A stretch of DNA of 64,000 nucleotides from Coffea arabica (lineage: Eukaryota; Streptophyta; Magnoliopsida; Gentianales; Rubiaceae), in NCBI RefSeq assembly GCF_036785885.1, contig NC_092329.1:4464001-4528000 (forward strand), given 5' to 3'. Positions 47,640-61,842 of this stretch are shown one piece after another (the stretch's first letter is position 1; every line of letters begins with the position of its first letter). The notes under the pieces were generated by a model. That model had not been told where the DNA came from. It saw only the letters and a list, made by a program, of their open reading frames with translations, and ran no database searches. The translations under genes were made by a program, and so were the position numbers.

Positions 47640-50600
47640 TGCTCAGCTCCAAGTGTACTTTGATTTAATTTTGCGCGACAAGCATTAATGGCCCGCAAAG
47701 TATGAATTTTCCTTCAAGTATAAGGATAATGGTAGTTAAAAGATATATTACCAAGGCCACGACATGCGTAATGAATTAATTTCATTGAAAGCAAAGTAGA
47801 CACTAAAATTAAAGCGAAAATTACAAAGGCGACATTGAAATTACAAAGTTACCTCCAATGTCTTCCTACTTTTTTTAAGTAGCAAAAGGTTGGGAAAATA
47901 TTTAAAAAATACAAGCTAAAATATCTAAAAACAAATAATAAGAACGCCGTCTAAAATATTTTTCTCCCTCTTTGTTGCAAAAATCTTTGCTTTTAATGTT
48001 CGTCTTTTTCACAAACGATTCAAAAATTTGTATTTTTAATGTTCGTCATTGCTATAACCGATCTCATAAAATTTTCATACTAATTTCCCTCTTTGTGGCA
48101 AAACTTTTGTGTTTGTTTGCTCTTAATTTCCTCCTTGTTGTGACCAATCTCTTGAAACTTTTGCCTTTTTATAATGTTTAATTTCGTCCTTGTTTCTACT
48201 TATTGCACTTACACCTTCTTATATTATAAATTTAATATTCCACTTTATTTGTCTTTTTTTCATATTTCAAAATTCACAAATCAAATTGCATGAGGATAAT
48301 ATAATCTCTCTCCTCCAATGCATTTTTTTAATATTACTTTTATACGTAAGGGATGACAATAATGTTATACAAATTATCATTCAAGGAGAGCTATATGAAA
48401 TTTCTGAAACTTTAAGGGCACTAGGTGATATTATGATAAATCTCAGGGAGGTTTCTGATACTAACCCTTTCATAAATGGGAGTAGTTTTCTTATTACGGA
48501 ATAACCTTTGAATCAATGGGGCATGCATGTCCCACTCCCGCGAGAACTAATTTTTGATGTCACGTTTGCCTGGCCTCTACCCAATTTTATGCTCTTTTTT
48601 TTTTTTTTTTTCTCTTTGGAATTCACCGGCAACTCTAAATCACGACATCAACGATATTATGCGATAGCCACAAAGATGAAAGTCCTAAAATTATAAAATT
48701 AAGGAGGTAATTTCACACTATCAACAAAACGGGTTAATGTCCCTATTAGTTAGGTTGGATTTTTGGAAACGATTCTCTTCATTTATAATTTCAATATAGT
48801 TTTGCCTGAACCAAATAATCTCATTAACAAATAAAATTTGCGAAAGAAATCTTGGACTAGATTGATTGAAATGGTATCAGATTTTATAAATTTTCAAACT
48901 CTTTTTCGCTTTGAATCAGTGCTTGTATTTTCTTCTGGGGCACTCAAGATAATAGTTGACAATTGAATAGTAAATTCTTCTGGATAACATTTTGATTTTT
49001 TCTTTTTTTTGTAGCTGTAATCAAGCCATTTAAATGGAATTGATGATGGGGAACTTCACCGTTGACATTGCTATTATATTTGGCTTGAGTAAACGGCATG
49101 AATAATTGAAGAGAACGTAGAATAAGAAGATGACCACAATTAATAGGTAAAATATTTGTATGAAATCTGACACTCCAGTTTCTAGATGCAGGGATCAATT
49201 TCTTGGACAAAATTGACAGCAAAAGGCCAGAAAGGAGATTGAGTCGCCTAAAACGTGGGATATTAGGCATTAGTTGGAATAGGAGGACCTTCAAACAGTG
49301 CTGTTTTACTCAAATGACAAACTTGTGTTCTAAGCATGAATGCATTTGCTCCCTGAGTTAATAAAGTGTAAAAAGCAACTTCCTATTTTCAATGATACGA
49401 CTTTCACTCCGCTTTTTCCTTCTTTCTTTTGACAAATAGCAGTGATGCAAAAGCGAACCGGTGGCGGTATTATTGACAAAATGGACTGCTAGCCCTGCCA
49501 CAGACTACCATGTGAGATTGAAGTAACATATTAATAATGCTCCAAGTTTATACTTGCATGATCTAATTTCTCTTTTTGATAAAACATAAGTCAATAGTAT
49601 TAATAATCTAACTGGAAATCGTCCGTCCATCATGATTTGCTCGGCAAAGTAATCCGCGCCAATGACAGAAAATACATTGAATATGTCACAGATATATTTG
49701 ATTTGAAAAATTACAAGATTTAATAGAATTACAAAACATAGCTAAATTGAACGAACTGCCCATAGATGTCTGTGCATGTCTATTCTCTTACACCTACTAT
49801 CCAACTGGCCATAAATCTATTCATACTTGTTATAAATTGTAGACTCCAGTCAAAAAAATACCGCTATTTTCGAGACATTTCGCGCGCATTTTCCATCTAT
49901 CTCTTTATCTAGAAATACACATCCATCCAAGAAGGCCTTATTGTGACATTTTTTGCATGTATTTAATGTACGGTCCACGAGCAAAATCTTGCATTGTTCG
50001 TCTACAGTGGCTCCATCTGGCAGCGCAGTAGATGAAGCAATAACTTCCGAAATAGACTCAGCTTTCGGCGCAGCTTTTGGACAGATGCGTTGCAGTCCCA
50101 GAACGCAAACCGTTCTCTTCTTTCACATATGGCGGTGGTTGCTGCCTGGTTAGGCTTAGCTAAATTGAAGGAAGTTGCAGAATCTCGTTTCTTTTTTTTT
50201 TTTCCTTTTTATTTGCCCCAAAAATAATTATTAGTGCACCCTTAGCCATGAAAATGAAATCAAATTAAACAGGTAGATGCCCTAAACTATTGATGCCTAC
50301 AGTTGAAATATAGAATTACCTGTCACGCTAATTTTGTATTTTCTCTAGAGAGAAGAGTACAAGATTTTCTCATAGAATATTGGTCTATATTGGTAATATA
50401 TACTTTAAATTCAGCGGAATTTAATACTAGTAATATATTTCCAATTATTTGTCTATATTATATTGGTCGGGTTCATATAAGGTTTTATATATATTTAATC
50501 ATCAAATTGCAGCTCTTTTTTTTTTTGAGAATTTATTACTTTGACAAGAAGATGATTCTGTAGTAGGGTTGATCGTTCTTGCCAAGTTTAAGATTCAAAA

Positions 50601-51286
50601 GTTATCTATCTTTTATTCAGTTGGTGCAATAATCGGCTAAATATATGGCGTAGCTTAGCTGAAGAAAATGTGCTTGAACACCTTCCAATATTTTCCAGAA
50701 AGTGTTAGTTACCAATTTGTAGGTGATGATTTCGAAAGGAACCGACAACTACAATTTTCCTTCACGTACAAGACAGGGTCCTATGATCCACGGACAGCAA
50801 ATACGATAGCATGCAGTGGAATCTGGGACGAAAGACTGGCTGCTAATGCATATGGTTGTATAGCCGGCAATTTTTCATCAAAATAAGAGTTGTGTCATTT
50901 TCGTTCTCCATGATAATATGTCCTTAGCATTGGTTGGTGGCCTACTCAACGGTTATTCATCCGGGGTACTTCATCGTTTGCGTTGTCTCTAGTGAACCAC
51001 CATGTTCTAATTTGGCAGCTACTATTTACCGGGAAGGAGAAGACAGTTCGTTAGAAGAAGAAGAAGAAAAAACCCGTCTAGCTTAATATCAACCTATGGC
51101 AAGAAAATTGCGCAATTCACTATCCAATTTTGATTTTGCCAAGCGTTAATCGTGCAGAATTCTTTCTAACAAATTAGATGATGACGATGTTAATGGAGAT
51201 CAGCTATTAAAAGAAAAAGAAGAAAATTAGTAAAAGATTTTCCTAAATTCTTAGATAAGCTTCAAAAAAAATAGGCAATATCTCGA
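47640..51286. other. AT-rich spacer, no firmly supported gene
   Basis: Begins with the DUF1645 promoter. 47970-48210 looks like a decayed internal repeat: 'tttttaatgttcgtc' recurs with drift. A Mutator-type terminal repeat lies at 48381-48470. Frames at 48190-48504, 48944-49294 (-), 49953-50153 and 50668-50886 have no domain I recognise; the last has the most protein-like composition but no partner exon. Confidence 0.45.
48381..48470. repeat. Diverged terminal repeat of the 2004-2820 Mutator-like family
   Basis: Aligned to the inverse of the left end of that element it matches over about 85 bases: 'ctatatgaaatttctgaaa', 'ctttaagggcactaggtgat' and 'tctcagggaggtttctga'. The opposite end was not found, so this is a solo or decayed end. 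Confidence 0.6.
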
Positions 51287-51293
51287 GTTTGCA

Positions 51294-51743
51294 ATAAGCT
51301 TACAAACGAGTTGAATCGAATTGAATTTTAACCTAATCCAGTCGACTTAATTTTACTAAACTCAAGCACAAGTTCGAACTCAACGAACTCTCAATGTAAA
51401 ACTTGGGTTCGAGCTCGACCTCAATTTTGAGTTGAGTCGAACTCGAGCTCGAGTTTAAAAAATAAAAAATAATTATTTTATTTTTTAAAAAATGGATAAA
51501 TAGTAATTTTACTTAACAAGTTATAAAATATTATGAATTTATATGTAATTTCTCTATTAAAATAAAACTAATATGTATACATATATAATCGAATCGATTC
51601 GCGAGTTAACGAGTTGAGTATCTTTAAATTCGAGTTCGACCTTAAACTTTGATTTAATCAGCTCGAACTCGATTCGAGTTGACCGAACTCGAGTTGAGTT
51701 TTGACTCAAATTGCTCGCGATTGGCTCGACTCGTATGTAGCCT
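51294..51743. mobile_element. hAT-like MITE, 'gagctcgagt'-rich family
   Basis: 450 bp with imperfect inverted ends (left 'gcttacaaacgagttgaatc', right inverted 'ggctacatacgagtcgagcc') between 7-bp repeats gtttgca (51287-51293 and 51745-51751; the boundary base differs). Internal sequence is packed with 'ctcgagt' and 'gagctcg' motifs that can pair with each other. Overlapping reading frames are not genes. Confidence 0.65.
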
Positions 51744-51751
51744 CGTTTGCA

Positions 51752-54700
51752 GTTAGCCAGCAGCAATAAAGTGAATATTTTATGTTTGACTGCAAGAGAC
51801 AAAATGGAGCCATCAGGTTTAGCTTTTATATTTGCCACTGATTCATTCTTATCTCTCTTCCAGTTTGATTATATTCTTCCCAGAAGGGACGTGAACAACC
51901 AAAATTCATAATAAAAACTATTGGTATTGTCTTTTTACATAGGGATCTCAAGGTAGCGAGCGACTTGTAATGCTTGTGCCATCCATTTTGTTTCTTTTTT
52001 ATTTATTTAATTGGAACCTCAGACAGCGAATTAAACTATTTGTATTTGATTAGTTCCAACGGGTAATCTTAGGGAGACTGCTGCGTTGTGGGCTTGTGGC
52101 ACACGGGAGACGACCGTCTAGAAGGACATGTTGATGACTGCAGATTTCTGAATATTCTTGGATGAACTTATTCACCAGAAACGTAGTTCTAAAGCTGCTG
52201 ACAACACTCCTATTGGGGGAGTACTATGTTAGGAGTTTTTGGCAGAAACTAGGAAAATTCTGTCCAATTTACGTGCTACTTAAGACTAAGCATGTTAATA
52301 CTATGTATCAACTCTTGCTTAGCATCAACGAAACACCATGTTCTTACGACATAAATTCCATTACCAGCATTTTTTTTCCCCTTCAAGAAAGAATTGAATG
52401 AGCCTTGCGAAAAAGAGACGATATAAGAGTAATAAAGTATGTCATGATCACCTGATTAATATTCTGACAAGTTGAAAAGCATCATGGATTGGAGACAACA
52501 CTAGCTCATTCCAAATTTCTGAGAAAGAATAACCACACTCTTAAAATATCTGATTCGTCTGCAAGAAGAATCAGTAAAACAAGAAGAAGAATTTTAAGCG
52601 TCAATTTCCTCAAGGATGATATTCCTTTTGCAGAAAGTGCTTCGTGACAAGAAACGAACTGTACTGCATCATCATCACTGTGATCTTCTGGGTCGGTACC
52701 ATTTCCCCTTTCATGCAAGTTCAATTTGTAGTCTAGCGCACGATGATGGTATGGGATTTTCTTTTGAAACCGGAAATTAATCCATTTGGTTGATGCTGAT
52801 ACGTCCTGACATTTTTTATGACAGTGACACAAAAATAGTTGTTGCATGTAGCTTGGAAATGGGGCAGTCCTGCAAACGTTCTGGAATGTTGATGGCCAAG
52901 ATTTGACAAAAAAAAAAAAAATGTATGACTCAAATTTCATCTTGCACATAGTTTTTTACACTATGTGTGGAACCTATAAAATTTTATTCTATAGTTATAC
53001 GTTGTGTAAAATGAGTTACATCGTATGTAAATTAAATTAAATCCTGTGCGAACTGCACAAAATCGCTTCGAACGATTTTTCTATTAACTGTTCCTGCCCC
53101 TCGTCCAGCTAGCTTGGTCGAAAAAGCATTCTCGTCTTCTCATACTAACTTCTTGCATCAGGTTTAGCAGTAAGGGACTGATATTGGTACGTACCCTTAG
53201 AGATTGCTTCTTTAAAGAGCAAGCTACAAAAATTACAAATCGAAAGAGAGCAAAAAGTAATAGAATTCAGAGTTCTAAGTCTTTGCGTATTCTAAACTTC
53301 AAATTCAAACGAAATACCTAAGGAAAGGCAGGTTCGTTATAGCACAGCACTTGGCGGACCATGAATTGATTTTGATCAAATACTTTTTAAGTCTAAAACA
53401 AAGAGAACGAAACATAAACTTTTTAAGTGTGTTGCAGAGAAAGTTGTAACTACATCATGGCACAAGGAACTGCCTGATTTCTCATATTTCTTAACCTTTC
53501 TTTTTCGGAAGAGATTACAGTGAGGGTTGGACTTTTTAATGATATCCGGTTTCATTGATTTTTTTTTATTTTTGTTTTGAGACTGCACCAACAGAATGCC
53601 ATAATACTATCAAGACGAATGCAAACGACTCGTGGGCCGTCTCTCCGTGGTTCAGATTTTCAAAGCCCATTTTCTTGCTCTAAAGTTGATCTTCTTTCTC
53701 GTGGCGGTCACCAAGTCATTGCGGAGATCCAGTTAGTTGCAATGCATTACGCGTCTTCAGTGGGCTACACGGCTACACCCAAATGTGCAGGCTGGCCGCT
53801 CCTGAAATCTACACGTGACTTGCTCCTCCAAAAGCTTGAAGCTTAGTTTTCCCAACATAAAAGATCAACTTACTAATTTTTTGGTTGAAGACCAAGGGAG
53901 TCGTTAAAATAGATTTTGCTTCTTTTCTTTTCAATTTTTTTAGGAAACTTTTTTTTAAGCTTTTCTTCAGGAAACTTTCCATAAATGAACTGTACTAGTA
54001 CAGGCAAGGTTACTCCTTTTCTATTTTAATTTCTTTTAGTAAGGAAAGAATAAAACTTAAGAATAAGTAAAGGAGAGGAGGATTAGAACTTAGGATCTAA
54101 ATGCTAAGAGGGAAAGCTACTCTAACTAACATACAACATGAATTTTTTTTTTTCTTCTAGGAAGTCAAGCTAGTGACCCAAGATTAGTGACATATCGTTA
54201 TCTTTTAGGCTCTGTCATACATTAATAAGTTTGAGACATGTCATTTGGAGGGGTAGGCAAGGCTGAAAAATAAACTACACTACTCGATACTCGAATTGAG
54301 TTCAATAAGAGTTCACTCGAATTTGATTCACCAATCAGTCAAATGAAACATGAACGACACCTCCGTTCCATAAAGTTTCAAGCGTAACTATTAGCATGCA
54401 TTTTAAAATTTATATGTAAACAATTCAAATTACTTGAAATTAACTCAAATTCAACTCAGATAAAAGTTCGTTTAAGTTCCATTAGATAAATAAACAAGTC
54501 GAATTTAAATATAATTCCAAACTCATCGAAATAATAAAAAAAATTTATTGTGCTCATTTACAACCTAGGAGCAGAAAAGAAGCCATCTTGTACTTCTCTT
54601 TTGTCCTTTAATTTTTGTAATCTTTGGGTAATATGGATGGGGACGAAAGTACTAGTCTGCTAGAACTCCTCTTTGTAGATTGACATTTGCACAAGGCTGC

Positions 54701-55473
54701 ATGATGCTAAATTTTTGGCCTAGCACCAGCAGTCTCTGTCTCTGTACTGAGCTGCTGTACATATTAAGGTGCCATGGCGTCACAAAATCGAGGCAAAAGA
54801 AAACTATTAAAGTACCAGACCTCAGAACTCAGAAGCAGGTACGAGAGTATCACATGTTCCTCAAATAATCCGTCTACGTTAGCCAGTGTTCCACTTCACG
54901 GCTGTTTCGTCAAAAGGACAAAAAACACTATAGATACGGTTGCATGATGGTGTGCATAATAAGCTGCCAAGCACACAGACACAGGCGCTGCACCTACTTC
55001 AACTTGAGGGGCTCAGCTGTCTGTATATGTTAAGTGTGGATGTGATCCTGTTCCTTCTTCCCTTACTTTGGAAAAAGCAGTTTGATCTTTGCTTAAATTT
55101 GGACAAATGATGACTCGGCCCACATGAAAAGGACGGTACTATTAGCACCTCTGTTCCCTGAGCACTTGCATGATAAGTTGCTTTTCTTCTATATGGGCAC
55201 AAATTTTGATTCTCTTTAGCTGCGTTTCTTCTACTCCTGACCCTCCTCCTGCTGCATTCCCTGCCTTTCGTTTCTATCCAGTTCTCTTGCTTGTTTATTA
55301 ATATTCAGCCAATTACAATCCGCTTGATATATTTAGGGTGGGTTCTCGTTTGATAAGTACACACAATTTCAGATTATTTTGAAAAATCAGTTTTGTTCTT
55401 GTGTTGGTGCTCGCCTTTGTGTTTAGATTTTAGAATTTTTTTCGGATGGACAAAAAAAAAGTTAAAATCTATT
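51752..55473. other. Spacer, no supported gene
   Basis: AT-rich. 54275-54560 carries a worn version of the 'actcgaattgagttc' repeat style. Minus frame 52506-52949 (DPEDHSDDDAVQFVSCHEAL) and + frame 53577-53846 are the most protein-like stretches but have no recognised domain, start context or splicing partner. Confidence 0.45.
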
Positions 55474-55481
55474 AGAATCTA

Positions 55482-55622
55482 TCATGATTACAAACGAGCC
55501 GAATCGAGTTTTGACTCAATGAAACTGGCTTAATTTTAGCAAGCTTGAACTCGAGTTCGATCGAGCTTTGACTCGAGTTGCTCGCGATCGGCTCGTGAGC
55601 AGTTCGACTTGTATGCAGTCCT
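55482..55622. mobile_element. Short hAT-like MITE with perfect 8-bp target duplication
   Basis: 141 bp flanked by agaatcta at 55474-55481 and 55623-55630. The ends are imperfectly inverted (left 'atgattacaaacgagccg', right inverted 'actgcatacaagtcgaac'), and the interior 'cttgaactcgagttcgatcg' with 'gactcgagttgctcgcgatc' matches the 51294 element. The perfect 8-bp duplication makes this the clearest hAT-type insertion here. Confidence 0.78.
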
Positions 55623-55630
55623 AGAATCTA

Positions 55631-57121
55631 ATCAATACTGGATTATGCTAATTCTAATTAATTAAACTCTTTTAGCATAATCTAAAGATAAATGATACTC
55701 CAAGTATCAGTTAATTCCGAATGAAGTATCACAGAATTGGAGTGGATATTAGGCCAATTCGATCACAAGCCTAGGTTGCATTAATTTTTTTTTTTTTGAA
55801 AAAAAAAAAAGATGCATCTACCACCACCACTTATTCGTGGCATCTAGATCTATCTTTAACGATATGAGAGCTTTCCTCCATTTTGAAAGCTTCCCCGTTA
55901 CAAGTAATAACGAATGAGTTGAGAAAAGAGGTGGTCAGATTCATTGCAAAAGACTGGCCTGTGGAGTTTAGATTGACATGTTGGTTTTTATATACATTCT
56001 CTACACATAAAACTAATTATTTGACTCTGGAAGAAGAGACATTTAGGAGACAGGCAGGGCAAAAGATGCAGAGCAAGGCAGTGTTGAATCTTGACCATTC
56101 TCTGTAGTCAAATTGGTTGCAAAACTTATTAGCTAACTGAAATCTCCAATTTTGTCGACCAAAGCCGCACATCACAGCTGGCTTGAGTTGGCTTGTCCAA
56201 GGAATTAAATAACCGTTGAGAAAGGATGCTGGTGGCAATTCTATCATAGTCATGGTCAATAGAGCTGAATTTTGTGGAACTTTTCTTGAGTTGAGTCTAA
56301 TTTCTGATGGTTTTTCTGTATTAAATGCAATAAGAATTTGCCAAGGATAGAACTTTGTGGTGGTTATGCATGAACTTATGCCATTAGCCACTAGGTGTCT
56401 CCCAGCATAGATCATGGATGCCTTCTCTGAGTGACCCAAGTCTTGATGAAGATGATTTCACACCGCAGAGATGGCCCACCCACATATTCTCCTCTTTTAT
56501 TAGCTAGCGGCATTAACATGCCTGAGTAATGGCCTGTCACTGTTCACACCTAAATTCTTAAATGAAAAATCTGTCACTTCGATTTTCTTCCTTTGCTTAG
56601 TAAGTGTCTATCTGTTGCCAAGGCCAGTGCCACAAATACTGAGTTTTCTCAAACTCTCATTCACACTCAATACTGTGTTTATAGAAATTAAACACAGCAT
56701 CTTTTCTTGTCTCTAACACCATAGCATGTCACATGTCCTATATTTGGACCTTGTGGTTTAGGAGGTGATTGAGAAATTATATCTAGAAGACTCATAAATA
56801 AAACTTTGCTCCACAGCAGAAAGCATCAACCATCACATATATTCACGTAGAATACTATAAGTACTTGCGGTTTTCTACAACGAAAACTAAACAGAGTTGG
56901 TTTGCTTATCTAATGCTGGCTGTTTCTTTTGAATCCTGAATAAAAATGAAAACTTCATACAGCCTGAACCCTTTCAACAGAAAATTTCTTGAGAGTCAAA
57001 ATTTACTTACAAGAGTGGAGAAGATTATACATTTCTTGCATCATGTATCTATAGATGTATACACAGACCCAATGACTAACCAATGATACTATGTAGAGGA
57101 AGGAACTAAACCAAAATTTAT
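55631..57121. other. Spacer downstream of the DUF547 gene, no supported gene
   Basis: Contains the presumed 3' UTR of the DUF547 gene at its right end. A 140-codon minus frame (56017-56439) overlaps a + frame (55883-56107); neither shows a domain. Confidence 0.45.
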
Positions 57122-60100
57122 TCATGTTTGCAATAGGTACCTGAAACTGAACTCATACGGCACAATTTCAAGAAATTGTGACAGAGGCTGATTTCTCTCC
57201 CTATCAAGGCAGCTAATCGCTTCTTTTCCAAGTTCAATCGGTAGTTGAAGGCATATCCAATCAACCAGCGAGTCCAAGTCCTTAGCAAAATCAAGCATAT
57301 ACCAATCCAATAGTTTTGGAATTGCCACCACCTTCTTTGTAGTTGAAATGCCAACTGTGGCCTGCAAGTACTCCTTTTTAGCCACTTCCAGCTCATTTTC
57401 AACCTCAGCTGCTGTGTACATTCTCACCTTGATTGAGAAAGCAAACCTCATCATTAACAGCATAGGCATGCTAAAAACTCAATAATGCACTGATGTAAAA
57501 ACTAAAATTCTGCTGATTGATAAAACGTTACTTCAAATCAGCATTTTCGAGTCTCAAATCTTATACACACCTCAGTACACTAGGCAAGATGTTGGTAAAT
57601 GCAAATTTAAGACAATTGCAGTCAACAATACATATTGGCAGGAGTCAACAATCGTTTTCCCAAGTAATCTACACTTCCAATTGAGGATGACTAAATGAAT
57701 TCTGTCTACTCTGTGCACTAACTTACAGCAGGTGAAGACCAGCTTCCACAGGAAAGAGCAAATGTAACCAGTGGTTCTGATAATTCCAATCCAAAAATGC
57801 TACGTGCTGACATTTCCTCATTTTTGGCCCCTTTTGCAAAAGTCTGAAAAGACACCACCATAGCCAGATAAGATATAAGCTACTTTAAATTTTACTTCAC
57901 ATAATGCTGGTACTTCTGTCTGATAAAGACTCATCTTACATATTTTGAATGATATGGCAGTCTGAGTATGAAATGCTCAATAGTTATTGCATTGAGAAAA
58001 TGACCTCCAACATTTATGGTTGCCTGCATTATAAGAAGCCAAGTATCACCAAGATATGCATAGTATTTCGTCTATATAGAAATATCATTTGAGATTATGT
58101 ATCAAATTTGTTATTGAATATTGTTGTGAAGGTTATGAGACAAAAGAGCATACATCCATATACACTTCTGATGCAGATAATGCATGCAAGAAATAACGTT
58201 CAGTTTTTGTAAGTCATTCAAATCTTTGAACATGTTATTCTGGTAACTAAGCTTGCATAAATTTTTCTTTCACATAATGCATTAAATCCCATTTTCCTTT
58301 TGCTTTTCCTCAAGATCATTTTCTGCTCCTCCCCCCCCCCCCCCCCCCCAACTCATGATTACTGCATTCTTTCCATTTTGAGAAGGAAAAAAACTCTTAG
58401 ATTACACGATAAAGGACAAGACATCTCAAATAGAAATACCTTTTGCATCAATGCAACTACCATTTCAGGACTCTCTGGTATTCCATGTTCAAGATATGCC
58501 TGAATCAAGGTAGTAAAGAACTTACACATCAATTACTTACATTGAGCACGCGTAAACATACAGGTGGTATAGAAAGTTTTATCTAGTGCGTTTCATCTAT
58601 TTTCCTCTTTTGGGAGTAGGAGAAATGGTGTTCTGCATATAGAACCATGATGCATATAGGAAATGAATGCTGAAATGAGATTTAGATAGATTCTGCATTA
58701 ATGCATGTAGAATCTCACACCTACATTCATCATACAAGAATTGTAAATGTTGATCCAGAAAGCAAGCTTCTCTTGATGAGTGAGGCCTTTTAAATCAACT
58801 GATGATAATTTCTCAAGTAAAACCCTGAGAACCAAGGGAGACGAGACATGTAAGAGCACCATTAAAAGTATGAATGAGTGATAAAGTTTAGACCTGATTA
58901 TGACAGTAACTTACTTTAGTCTTTGAAGTAGGAACACGGATACTGTGGTTCGGTTTGGATTGATAGAGCTTGCCTCTATAGCAAATAAATGTTTATATGG
59001 ACCAATATCTCTCTTGCCAAAATCTGAGCAGATACCATATGGATCCTTAAAATCTGCATCCTCAAAGCCCTCACAAGAACTCAATGTAGACAGTGAAGGT
59101 AATGAATCTGCTATGCTTCCAGTCCTTTTGGAGTTCATTCTTAAGAAAATGCTCAATAAGCATTTCAAAATGCTTTCGGAAATTTTGTTTGGATTGTCAG
59201 TTGCTGATGATTTTTCATCACCAGGAACAGGAGTCCTCCCTTTGCACTCATGCTCCATATCTAACTGAAAATTTAGAACCTGTGGTCATTTGATTGGATA
59301 TATATCTCATAGATTTACAAAGAAAGAATGAAGTAAGCACCTGTAATTTCTTGGGTTCTAAGCGCTTGTCTGCTGATCTGGACTCGAATGGAGGCCTTTT
59401 AACAGGAGTTCTGACAGTTGGTGCTTTGGTACTTGGAGGTTTCTGCTTATTCTTTGTTGAATTAGTGCAAAAATCATTTTCTTTTCCACGTGCATCATCT
59501 GAAAAATCAAACAGAGGCAACAGTTTCTTCTAGTTGTCCTATCCATTTTTGACAAGGTAAATGGGTGAAAGTAGGTATAGGCATGAGGTAAAGCCAAAAC
59601 AACTTGATCAAAGTATTACCTGTGAGAAATGTTAAATGCCTCCCTCTGGATACTATGGAATTTTCTTCAGCTTGAATTGACAACTTAGACTGCTTTTGTT
59701 TCCAATCATTCGTTTGGTACTGGTCACATACATCATGTGAATTGTCCATGTTCCTCTTTGACGATGAGATGTACACTGCTTCCTGATACAATCCTTGCCT
59801 GAACTGCACAACTTGCTCTTCAAGCCGAACGACCTCCTCTTCCAAAACAGCAACTTCGGCAAGCAGCTCCAGTGTCTACACATATCCATCTTAGGCATTC
59901 AGGTCACATTTGAGATATTAAAACTCCATGGAATTTATCAATTTCTTACCATGACAGGAATTTTTCAGTATAAAACCAGTTAACAGTAAAGGTAGTCTCA
60001 CACAGCAGTTGCATGGTTGCAATTTCACAATGAAATCAAGAGTTTTGTTATTTATTCAACTACATTCTCCCTTCATGCCTCAACTACAACATTTAATTTC

Positions 60101-61162
60101 ACTGTTTGTAATGCAGTACCTTACTGCATATCACAAATACTTATCCAGAAAACAGAAAAGACTGTTCCTATCTCTCCATAAACAGTAGCTAGTCTGAAAT
60201 TCATCCTCCACATTGGAAACGAAAGAGTTTTTTAGATCAGGCAGATAAAGAGAAAGAGAGACTAACATGAGGAGGTAGATAGGGAGGAAGACGAGGCAAA
60301 GCTCCAAGAGGTCTGGTGAATGCCCTTTCCAAAGCTCTGTGAACATTTTCTTCTTGTCTGAGTTTTCTCTTCAACTTGTCAACCTAAAATTCAAAAATTA
60401 GTACCAAATTGTGAAAGGTTAAAATGCAGAATTGATAATTAAAAACCTACATCTTGCTGCAATGCTTTCTTTCTTTCTCGGATTGATACTCGTCTTGTGG
60501 TTGCTTTCTGAGCATTCATTATCCTCTTACCTTGTATTTCCACTTTTTCCTGCAACCAGTAAGAAGAGAATACAACTGTCAGCTTCCACAAGAAAAGAAT
60601 TGGACATGGCATAATAAACAAAAAAGGACACATACACATGGGAAAAAAGAAAGGCCAGGAAAGATCAAAATCATTGTGGATTAGAAGCAAAGCAGGAAAC
60701 TTTTGAAGCTTTATTGAAAGAGAGGATCCAATCCCACCATCAATAGGAAACACAAAAAGTGGAGGGGACGGATTCCAATATCCAAAATTCAATATAAACT
60801 CAAAACTAATCAAGATTAAGCCAAAGAAATTCTGTTCCTCCTGCATTTAACCAACTAAGACAGAGAATTCATCTGGAATTCATAGGAAAGATGCCTACTT
60901 TATCAAAATTTCCAGGAAATTTCTCCATCTGAAGCCCTCCCAATTGGACTTAAGGCCCTAAAATTCTTATTCCGGAAAATTGCCATTTCTGGAAGATTCA
61001 TGTCAACCAATTGATAAACAAATTGGATAGAAGTTGTAAGGAGAATGAATGGCTGTGATTAGTACAAAGCTGATAAAGGTAAACATAGACTGTGATTACT
61101 TTTTCTTGCTTTACAGGAGGTGCTCTCATAGACTGCACAGCAGTCCTGGCTCTGGTATTCAT
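57122..61162 (-). CDS. MIP1-type leucine-zipper / DUF547 protein
   Basis: Eleven exons on the minus strand give 569 residues: 61162-61100, 60549-60451, 60383-60267, 59875-59620, 59498-59341, 59264-58915, 58824-58725, 58499-58440, 58023-57940, 57843-57727, 57427-57122. All have GT/AG borders and the frame is open throughout. Residues 22-133 match the ternary-complex-factor MIP1 leucine-zipper domain: basic [20 protein letters not shown], then [20 protein letters not shown], then the coil [20 protein letters not shown]. After a Ser/Lys/Pro-rich linker, DUF547 covers about 340-500 ([59 protein letters not shown]), and the protein ends [11 protein letters not shown]. The founder MIP1 of Antirrhinum binds MADS-box proteins; for most members, including this one, the role is unknown. 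The length is typical. Confidence 0.92.
58331..58349. repeat. Uninterrupted C19 tract in intron 8 of the DUF547 gene
   Basis: Nineteen consecutive C on the + strand, G19 in the transcript, about 90 bases downstream of exon 8. The exact length may be a sequencing estimate. Confidence 0.85.
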
Positions 61163-61756
61163 CTTCCTTCAATCCCCAGAGAAATCAATGAAACCTGCCA
61201 TACAATAAAATCCCATTTCAATGCATCCAAAAAATATACAAACAGACAAAAAAAAAAAAGAAAAAAGACAATTAGAATAAGAACAAGGTAAAGGGAAGAA
61301 GCAATAAATGAAGATAGCAAGCAAAGAGAGAGATGGATGAGAAGAATGAGACCTTCCGAGGAATGAATTCAATTCATTGCGGCAGCAGCAGATGAGCAGA
61401 AGAAGCAGAATTCCGATATCCCAAAAGCGGGAAACAGGAGTTGAATAATGCAAAATGCAAAACAAAGGTAGCCTAGAATCCCAAAAGACAAACAACAACA
61501 ACTGACTAGAGTACTTGGTATTTTCTGTCTCTCTTGGTCTGTTGAATGTTCAGTTCATCCCTGCATTTCTTGATCTCCGTGAAGTTGACGCATTATCTAT
61601 CGCCACCCCGTTTCAGCTCTCTTCAGCTACTGGACTACTACTAGTAAACTACTATCTATCTATATCATCCCTCGAGAAAAAAGTGAAAATTTCCACTTCT
61701 CAATGTCAGTGAAACTAGTATGAAAGAGAGATAAATATACTAGTCCAATTTGTTAC

Positions 61757-61810
61757 TCCCTCCCTCCCTCTCTCTCTCTCCATATATATACACGCACAGA
61801 TACATATGAA

Positions 61811-61842
<32 letters not shown>

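Noticed and set aside
50668-50886. 72-codon + frame MCLNTFQYFPESVSYQFVGD
   Set aside because: Best-looking frame in the spacer, but isolated and not matching a family I know.
52506-52949. 147-codon minus frame with DPEDHSDDDAVQFVSCHEAL
   Set aside because: Overlapping second frame, an A-run, and no domain; insufficient for a gene call.
59507-59898. Overlapping minus frames beyond the exons of the DUF547 gene
   Set aside because: Parts are real exon 4 read through into introns or in the wrong frame; replaced by the spliced model.
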